From Alteromonas genovensis (lineage in GTDB: Bacteria > Pseudomonadota > Gammaproteobacteria > Enterobacterales > Alteromonadaceae), in NCBI RefSeq assembly GCF_010500895.1, contig NZ_JAAAWO010000013.1, positions 1-64,000 on the forward strand: a stretch of DNA of 64,000 bases, in the 5' to 3' direction. This document shows positions 58,563 to 64,000 of the stretch, piece after piece; positions within the stretch are counted from its first letter, which is position 1; the number at the start of each line of letters is the position of its first letter. The notes under the pieces were generated by a model that had not been told where the DNA came from, searched no databases, and saw only the letters and a list, made by a program, of their open reading frames with translations. Both the position numbers and the translations under genes were made by a program.

Positions 58563-58728
58563 TATTAGTCACTTTTTCGACATTCGACTGCCTACATCGC
58601 TCATCTTTATCGCCATCTCTCCAATCGCCAACAAAATATACATGCCCATCTCCATCTGCGCAGCTATGTGACCAAATATCGATGCAACCGCGTATGAATC
58701 GCAAATATTACTAACGTGTAGCATCACA

Positions 58729-59349
58729 GTGAAACTTTTAGCGCTTACCTTACTTTGTGGATTACTCATGTCTAGCTTCTCCGCCCGTGCAGATAAAACC
58801 TATTATAAAGACAGCGAAACCATCACCTACAAAACGATTGACTCTCTTGCAGAGGAAATTGAAGTGAGAGAGTACCCTGCTTCTCTTGCGGTAATGTCGA
58901 AAGGTAACAGCGACAATGGCGCATTTAGGCTTTTATTTAATTACATCTCTGGCGAAAACAAAGCACGCAGTGAAATTGCGATGACATCACCGGTAGAAGT
59001 GGGTAACGAACAGGTAGCAAGTGCAAAAATTGCCATGACGTCGCCTGTTGAGGTTACCTCAAAAAACACCATGATGTTTTTTCTGCCAAGTCAATACAAC
59101 GTGGATAACGCGCCCGTCCCCTCACACCCTGCAGTATCATTAGTTGAAGTTCCGGCAAGGAAAGTGGCAGTAATTCGCTATTCCGGATTTAACAATGACG
59201 ATAAGCGACAGGCGTATGCCGAAACACTATTGCGAACACTTAAAGAACAGGGTTATGACATTGCCGGCAAACCAAGTTACCTAGGCTACGACTCCCCTTT
59301 TACCCTACCGTGGAATAAGCGTCACGAGGTCATTATTCCGGTAAAATAA
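58729..59349 (+). CDS. Exported SOUL-family haem-binding-like protein
   Basis: This 206-residue protein has a signal peptide (ends FSARA) and a SOUL domain: EIEVREYPASLAVMS, a twice-repeated IAMTSPVEV, MMFFLPSQYNV and VAVIRYSGF. Eukaryotic members bind haem or tetrapyrroles; in bacteria the role is undefined. Here it is predicted periplasmic. The start is GTG, chosen for the signal peptide. A single gene with its own terminator. Confidence 0.9.
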   Translation: MKLLALTLLCGLLMSSFSARADKTYYKDSETITYKTIDSLAEEIEVREYPASLAVMSKGNSDNGAFRLLFNYISGENKARSEIAMTSPVEVGNEQVASAKIAMTSPVEVTSKNTMMFFLPSQYNVDNAPVPSHPAVSLVEVPARKVAVIRYSGFNNDDKRQAYAETLLRTLKEQGYDIAGKPSYLGYDSPFTLPWNKRHEVIIPVK

Positions 59350-59388
59350 AGCAGTGTAAGTAGCGCTCTGCATGACCGTAGAGAAATA

Positions 59389-59414
59389 AAAAACGGCCCG
59401 AAAAGGGCCGTTTT
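59389..59414. terminator. Terminator after the SOUL-protein gene
   Basis: AAAACGGCCC/GGGCCGTTTT arms with loop gaaaa and T-run, 40 bp past the stop. The symmetric A and T flanks allow use from the lysC side too. Confidence 0.88.
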
Positions 59415-59445
59415 GATGTGTATTTCTAACTACTCGCTTTTAGCT

Positions 59446-59509
59446 ACAAGCTTTTACCTATAAGTTTTTCCCCATAAGCTTTTACCCATAAATTTTTACC
59501 CATAAATAC
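59446..59509. repeat. 14-bp tandem repeats downstream of lysC
   Basis: Four 14-bp units (59446-59459, 59460-59473, 59474-59487, 59488-59501) and a partial fifth, all variants of ataagcttttaccc, lie just past the lysC stop and before the shared terminator. They are noncoding. Confidence 0.85.
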
Positions 59510-59545
59510 AAAGCAACCAGTGAGTACTCACTCTACGCGATAATG

Positions 59546-60895
59546 CTATTCAAACAGCGCTTTATGAAGCTTTCTCACCACATCATCACTATTCGTTTCG
59601 TTAACCAAAAACGATAAATTATGCGGGTTCGCGCCAAAGCAAATCATGCGTAGGTTAAAATCTGATACCGCAGCTAAAATTTTACTAGAGACGCCCACCG
59701 CTGTTTGCATGTTATTACCTACCACTGTGACCAAGTCGTAACCCTTCTCAACGGTAACGTCACAAATTGTTTCTAATTCAGCAATGGTCTCTTTATTAAG
59801 ACGTTGAGCAACAGAGTTAGCCGGATTATCTAATGTAAATGACACAGAAATTTCAGATGTCGTCACCAAATCAACACTTAACTTATGCTTGGCAATAATA
59901 GCAAACACCTGCTGCAGGAAGCCCTGAGCGTACATCATCTTAGGTGTTTTCACCGTCACCATCACTTGCTCTTTACGGCGTGTAATCGCTCGGTAAGGCG
60001 GCTCAAATTCGCAGTCGCGAACAATCCAAGTACCGCCTTTCTCAGGCTCTTTGCTTGAACCTACAAACACCTTAATGTTTTTGCGCAGCGCCGGTTCCAT
60101 TGTGGCAGGGTGAAGTACCTTAGCACCAAACGTGGCCATTTCAGCCGCTTCTTCAAAGCTCAACTCAGGCAGTGGTCGTGCGGTATCGGTTATGCGGGGA
60201 TCTGTGGTGTATACACCAATAACGTCGGTCCATATCTCACACGCTTCGGCATTCATAGCTTCTGCAAGAAGCGCAGCGGTAAAGTCAGAACCACCTCGCC
60301 CAAGCGTAGTGGTGTTGCCATTTTCGTCTGCACCGACAAAACCCTGTGTTACCACAATGGCGTTTTCAATTTCAGGTGCAAGCAGCTGCTCTGCCAAGGT
60401 GGCAATTTGCTCAATGTGTGGCGCCGCTTCTCCAAACTCACTGTCCGTGCGCAGGACTTTTCTCACGTCAAAATTTATCGTCTTCACGCCTTGCTCAGCA
60501 AGTACCGATGAAAACATAAGAGAAGACATTCGCTCGCCCATTGAAAGCAACTGGTCTTTTAAGTCATTGCGATGCAAAATTTCTTCGTGAAACGCTAAAG
60601 CGCGGACTTCCTCTAGAAGATCATTAAGCTTAGTTTCTACCGACGGTTTGTCTTGTAACTTGTCGAGTATGGCAAGCTCGATGTCAGTAATAGCTTGGCA
60701 TGTTTCATCTATCTGCTGCTGCGTCATAGGGGTATGAGCCAAGCTAACCAAGTGGTTAGTTACGCCCGCTGATGCGCTTACCACAACGATACGCGTATTC
60801 TTATTACCGGCAACAATTCGAGCACAGTTTTGCATTACAGTATAATTGGCAACACTGGTTCCGCCGAACTTAGCTATCGATAAGGCATTTGTCAC
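59546..60895 (-). CDS. lysC: Aspartate kinase III, LysC type
   Basis: This 449-residue single-function aspartokinase (no homoserine dehydrogenase domain) has SIAKFGGTSVANY at the start, GRGGSDFTAALLA and EIWTDVIGVYTTDPR. Two C-terminal ACT domains that bind feedback lysine in the E. coli enzyme follow. It starts lysine, threonine and methionine synthesis by phosphorylating aspartate. Only 63 bp separate it from the upstream gene, too little for a lysine riboswitch. The substitution of effector specificity cannot be judged by eye. Confidence 0.94.
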   Translation of the reverse strand: MTNALSIAKFGGTSVANYTVMQNCARIVAGNKNTRIVVVSASAGVTNHLVSLAHTPMTQQQIDETCQAITDIELAILDKLQDKPSVETKLNDLLEEVRALAFHEEILHRNDLKDQLLSMGERMSSLMFSSVLAEQGVKTINFDVRKVLRTDSEFGEAAPHIEQIATLAEQLLAPEIENAIVVTQGFVGADENGNTTTLGRGGSDFTAALLAEAMNAEACEIWTDVIGVYTTDPRITDTARPLPELSFEEAAEMATFGAKVLHPATMEPALRKNIKVFVGSSKEPEKGGTWIVRDCEFEPPYRAITRRKEQVMVTVKTPKMMYAQGFLQQVFAIIAKHKLSVDLVTTSEISVSFTLDNPANSVAQRLNKETIAELETICDVTVEKGYDLVTVVGNNMQTAVGVSSKILAAVSDFNLRMICFGANPHNLSFLVNETNSDDVVRKLHKALFE

Positions 60896-60958
60896 TTTAT
60901 TTAACTCCAGATTAGCACCAGTTTTTCACTGGCGTACTGCGCATTGATATAGCGCAGC

Positions 60959-61411
60959 TTAACGATGAATTGTTATTTGGTCTCCAACCTTCACGTTGTG
61001 ATTGGCAAACCACCCTTGGTTCATTTCCAGTGCGTACAGTACCTTTTTCGATGAGCCTACAGATTCTAGGCTATGAGGCATCAAAGGTTTTATATCAGTA
61101 ATGACACCGTTTCTGTCGATAAATGCTACGTCTAAGGGTATAAAAGTGTTCTTCATCCACATACCCGCGTACTTCGCGGAATCAAAGGTGAAAAACATTC
61201 CACAATCTTCACATAATTCTTTTCTAAACATAAGCCCCTGAGCACGCTGCTCAAAGGTTTTTGCGTACTGAACGTCGTATTTTTTATCACCCATGGTAAT
61301 TGAGATACGATCAAAACTGACTTCGTTCATTTTAGCAACGGGGTCCACCTGCGCCTGCACGCAACCAGCCGATAAGCAAATAACCATTAATACAAAGAGA
61401 AGCTTGTTCAT
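60959..61411 (-). CDS. DUF192-family lipoprotein
   Basis: This 150-residue protein has a lipobox (LSAGC, Cys17) and a DUF192 domain: TFEQRAQGLMFRKELCEDCGMFFTF, MWMKNTFIPLDVAFID and VLYALEMNQGWFANHNVKVGD. Function is unknown across the family; some members are near secretion or envelope genes. It is 63 bp upstream of lysC on the same strand and may be co-transcribed. Confidence 0.92.
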   Translation of the reverse strand: MNKLLFVLMVICLSAGCVQAQVDPVAKMNEVSFDRISITMGDKKYDVQYAKTFEQRAQGLMFRKELCEDCGMFFTFDSAKYAGMWMKNTFIPLDVAFIDRNGVITDIKPLMPHSLESVGSSKKVLYALEMNQGWFANHNVKVGDQITIHR

Positions 61412-61797
61412 TAGATTTTCCTATAGGGTTAAAAAGACGACAATGTCGACTGGTTCGTGTTGGCCTTCACTGTACATTCCCGCAGTGGTTTGTGTGCTGT
61501 TTAGACAAGGCAGATAGTGGCTGTCGCAGCGGGTTAAGGCAAAACCACCTGGCAAGATTAATAGCTCTCAGGCGCTGCCTGAAAAGGGCATGGTGAAAAA
61601 ACGCAAACCAAAAACTCATACAAAAAAGGTTATCTCGCCCTTATAACTTGTGAAATAGTTTATACATTAATCTTAGTAACATCCAATGATGCCGCCGTGC
61701 ATACAAATTAATGTTTTTCAAAGTGTCCTTATTATCACAGACACATAAAAAGGTATGCCACTATCTGCGCTTACCGTTTTGATCTTTATTATTTTGT
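61412..61797. other. Intergenic region, no gene supported
   Basis: In this 386-bp gap I see a small caggc/gcctg hairpin (about 61571-61583) and no known riboswitch. Promoters for the DUF192 gene should lie here. No convincing coding sequence. Confidence 0.45.
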
Positions 61798-62550
61798 CTA
61801 TGGGACTTTATCGACTCCGTCCATAGAATCGAGGATAGCTTGCAACACTCCACTATCCTCTAGAATATCAACTTGTTGGTTAAATTGGATTATATAACGT
61901 CGTAACTCAGAGCTGTCGTGACATAGGAGACTGTCATTTTGCTCATAAAAAAATGATGTATCGTCATATTGCAGTGGTTCACTTTTAACAAGTTGCAAAA
62001 GGGGAAGAGCATCTGGAATATAGTCTAAGAAAGCATCTATGCGCCCCCTAAGAATCATTTCATGGATTTCAGAACCGCCCTGCAATGGAATAAGTGTGTG
62101 ATGGGAAAGTGTTTCGATCTTGCCACCGAACGTATTTCCATGACGAAAGCCAATCCGCATTTTTTTGGCTGAGGGATGAAGGATAATATCAGCACTTAAT
62201 AATTCGAGCCCAAAGAAATAGGCTCTAGCAATATATAGAGGCTTACTTTCAATAACGCGTTCGCTGTGCTGATAAAGGTTTTTACTTCCAGGAAACAGGC
62301 AATCGCTTTTTCTATCATTGAACCGAGACACAGCTCTTAAAGCATGTGAAAAATGAAATTCAGTGGTTGCGGGCATTTGCTTTGTAATTAACTTGATCAA
62401 TTTACTGTATGGCACATCATCTGAGCGTTTTTCAAGAAGGCCAGGAACGTTGTAAACCGAAACATCAATAATTCTCTCTGAATCAGAGGCTCCACAGGGG
62501 AGTAAGAACATTAAGACGAAAATTATAAAAAACAAAAAACGCACAGCCAA
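61798..62550 (-). CDS. Orphan periplasmic solute-binding-like protein
   Basis: This 250-residue protein has a signal peptide (ends LLPCGA) and the look of a family-3 (SBP_bac_3-like) amino-acid-binding domain: KLIKLITKQMPATTEFHF, CLFPGSKN, KMRIGFRHGNTFGG and EMILRGRIDAFLDYIPDALPLL. Sequence divergence is large. No transporter or cyclase gene is beside it. It lies 191 bp before the mltF end on the same strand. Function is unknown; similar stand-alone proteins occur repeatedly in Alteromonas-like genomes. Confidence 0.65.
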   Translation of the reverse strand: MAVRFLFFIIFVLMFLLPCGASDSERIIDVSVYNVPGLLEKRSDDVPYSKLIKLITKQMPATTEFHFSHALRAVSRFNDRKSDCLFPGSKNLYQHSERVIESKPLYIARAYFFGLELLSADIILHPSAKKMRIGFRHGNTFGGKIETLSHHTLIPLQGGSEIHEMILRGRIDAFLDYIPDALPLLQLVKSEPLQYDDTSFFYEQNDSLLCHDSSELRRYIIQFNQQVDILEDSGVLQAILDSMDGVDKVP

Positions 62551-62741
62551 ACCTTTCCACTAACAACATCAAGAAATATTAGTCTATCGCAAAAATGATA
62601 GCTCTGAAGGAAAAGTGACATTAATTTCTCACTACCACAACTCATACACCCTAAGAGTAAGTAATGGTGTGAGTGCGATTTACCCATTTCAGACTTTTAG
62701 GAGGTTGATGGTCTTGAAATTATCGATGTATTTTTCATCCA

Positions 62742-64000
62742 TTACTGCAGCTCATTTTCTATAATATGCTGATACTCACGAATTCGCTGCACGTACCTTA
62801 CAGGCTCAGTACCACGGGCGTAGCCATAGCGTAAATCTTTGTAATATCGCTTTTCGCTAAGTAAGGGCAATACTTGCTTCATATCGGCCCATTTATGGGG
62901 GTTCAAATTAAGTTTGCGCGCCAAAGTTTGCGCATCGTGTAGATGGGCACGGCCTACGTTATACGCAGCTAGCGCAAGCCAGGTGCGGTCAGGTTCTTCC
63001 ACTTCGTCGACAAATCGGTGGGTTCTGATTTTAGCAAGGTAGCGCGCGCCACCAAATATACTTTGCTTAGGATCTAGCCTGTTATTAACCCCTACTTCTT
63101 TAGCTGTTTGTTGTGTCAGCATCATTATACCGCGCACACCTGTGGGGCTTATTGCATCCGCTAACCAATGGGATTCCTGATACGCTTGTGCCGCTAGTAA
63201 GTGAAAGGGTAAGTCATACTTTGCTGCAGCGTCGCTGAAATACTGGGTATATTCTGGAAACCGCTTTTCAACTCGGCGAATAAACGTACGCGTATCCACA
63301 TAGTCGAACACCTCAAAAAAACCGTAGTATTGGTCTAACATGCTCTCTAAACGACCGCTTTTCTCGTATTCGAGATACCAGTTATTGAGTTCAGCACTGA
63401 GCCCTGTACTAGCTTTATGTAACATCCATGCTAAATTTTCGCTTCTGGCAAGGTTAAAAGGAGCGATTAACTCTGGGAAGTACCGGCGGTTAAGATCGAC
63501 AATATTAGAGTCGGCTACACTACAATCAATTTCCCTCTGCCATACCTTGTAAAGAATTTGCTCGGTGGATAATTCTGAGCTCTCCACCCAGCTAAGCGTT
63601 GGGTATTGTTCTTGTAACTCTTTAAGTCGCTCACTGTAGGCCGTGCCCTCGGCCACCATTATGTTAAGCCCTATTAGCTCATCTATGGTTTCTGGCTGGA
63701 CATTATCTCGCCGGCAAACCACCTGCTGTGTAATATCTTGATAGTTAGGCCCAAACACAAACTCCTTTGCTCTTGCTTTTGTTTGAGTGAGTCCCGCCGC
63801 AGCAATATGCCCTTCTTTGTTTCTCAACGCTGCTATCACGGCTTGAATAGAGGGTTTTTCAATTATCTCTAGCTCAACACCTAAGTGAGAGGCAAACGCT
63901 TCGGCCATATCAAATTCTGGCCCTTTAGGCTGAATATCTCGGCTTATAAAGTATGTGGTGGGAGCATTTCGAGTAATCACTTTTAAGACGCCTGACGCCT
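62742..64000 (-). CDS. mltF: Membrane-bound lytic murein transglycosylase MltF (N-terminus cut by window end)
   Basis: The frame is open to the window edge and reads SGVLKVITRNAPTTYF there, like the family's start of the binding-protein domain, so the gene continues beyond 64000. Seen are the SBP_bac_3-like regulatory domain (about 1-215) and the SLT catalytic domain with the glutamate in AAQAYQESHW and GVRGIMMLT. NVGRAHLHDAQ and TEPVRYVQRI follow near the end. It cleaves peptidoglycan glycan strands with 1,6-anhydro product formation. Confidence 0.94.
   Translation of the reverse strand, partial: ASGVLKVITRNAPTTYFISRDIQPKGPEFDMAEAFASHLGVELEIIEKPSIQAVIAALRNKEGHIAAAGLTQTKARAKEFVFGPNYQDITQQVVCRRDNVQPETIDELIGLNIMVAEGTAYSERLKELQEQYPTLSWVESSELSTEQILYKVWQREIDCSVADSNIVDLNRRYFPELIAPFNLARSENLAWMLHKASTGLSAELNNWYLEYEKSGRLESMLDQYYGFFEVFDYVDTRTFIRRVEKRFPEYTQYFSDAAAKYDLPFHLLAAQAYQESHWLADAISPTGVRGIMMLTQQTAKEVGVNNRLDPKQSIFGGARYLAKIRTHRFVDEVEEPDRTWLALAAYNVGRAHLHDAQTLARKLNLNPHKWADMKQVLPLLSEKRYYKDLRYGYARGTEPVRYVQRIREYQHIIENELQ

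Noticed and set aside
58569-58769. 66-codon minus-strand open frame between the chemoreceptor and SOUL genes
   Set aside because: It overlaps the start of the SOUL gene on the other strand and has no recognisable features.
58975-59050. Repeated IAMTSPVEV in the SOUL protein as an internal duplication
   Set aside because: Two such IAMTxPV segments are usual in the SOUL family, so this is not a new feature.
60896-60958. Lysine riboswitch before lysC
   Set aside because: The gap to the upstream gene is only 63 bp, far below the roughly 180 bases the riboswitch needs.
61545-61625. Riboswitch-like text before the DUF192 gene
   Set aside because: A gctgcgac string recalls SAH riboswitches and other parts recall known classes loosely, but conserved cores are missing and the downstream gene does not fit.

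Overview
The window is chromosomal DNA of a marine gammaproteobacterium, most likely Alteromonas or a close relative (order Alteromonadales). This rests on the protein sequences and on gene order. Long blocks match the enterobacterial order: zapE/zapG-degQ-degS, murA-ibaG-mlaBCDEF next to yrbG-kdsD-kdsC-lptCAB-rpoN-hpf-ptsN-rapZ-ptsO, sspB-sspA with rpsI-rplM, mazG-relA-rlmD, acpS-pdxJ-recO, recJ-dsbC-xerD, and djlA divergent from lptD-surA-pdxA-rsmA-apaG-apaH. No rRNA, tRNA, CRISPR array, prophage or intact insertion sequence was seen. The genus call is inference.

Layout. 1-1300 is a decayed locus: an efflux outer-membrane gene, a response regulator and a sensor kinase survive only as abutting fragments. 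1.4-7.4 kb is accessory: an exported HAD-type dehalogenase, an SMR transporter, a very small 2OG-Fe(II) oxygenase-like protein, a porin plus phosphate-binding-like protein pair, and a GGDEF-EAL protein. 7.7-13.3 kb holds a YebC-family protein, ZapE, ZapG and the envelope proteases DegQ and DegS. 13.4-18.1 kb (minus strand) is murA-ibaG and the Mla phospholipid-transport operon. 18.5-26.4 kb (plus strand) is the Kdo/Lpt lipopolysaccharide block followed by rpoN and the nitrogen phosphotransferase genes. MgtE and a CBM9-like protein come next.

28.9-34 kb (minus strand) carries sspB-sspA, the cytochrome bc1 operon petABC and rpsI-rplM. 34.3-37 kb is accessory: an orphan solute-binding-like protein, a class I-type HMG-CoA reductase and a DUF454 membrane protein. 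37.1-46 kb (minus strand) carries mazG, relA, rlmD, acpS, pdxJ, recO, an unrecognised small gene and recJ. Then come dsbC, a short mobile-element-like scar, xerD and djlA. From 49.5 kb the plus strand runs lptD-surA-pdxA-rsmA-apaG-apaH, then a chemoreceptor and a SOUL-type haem-binding protein. The window ends on the minus strand with lysC, a DUF192 lipoprotein, an orphan solute-binding-like protein and the 3' part of mltF.

How it works together. The dominant theme is cell-envelope building and quality control: LPS synthesis and export, phospholipid transport, peptidoglycan precursor synthesis, periplasmic proteases and chaperones. Close matches to sigma-E promoters lie in front of degQ and the lptD operon, and a sigma-28 match lies in front of the chemoreceptor, consistent with their roles. 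I found no clearly new multi-gene system. The points most worth a second look are the serially deleted efflux/two-component locus, the perfect 22-bp palindrome with no regulator gene beside it, the minimal oxygenase-like protein, the lone HMG-CoA reductase and a possible structured leader before mgtE.
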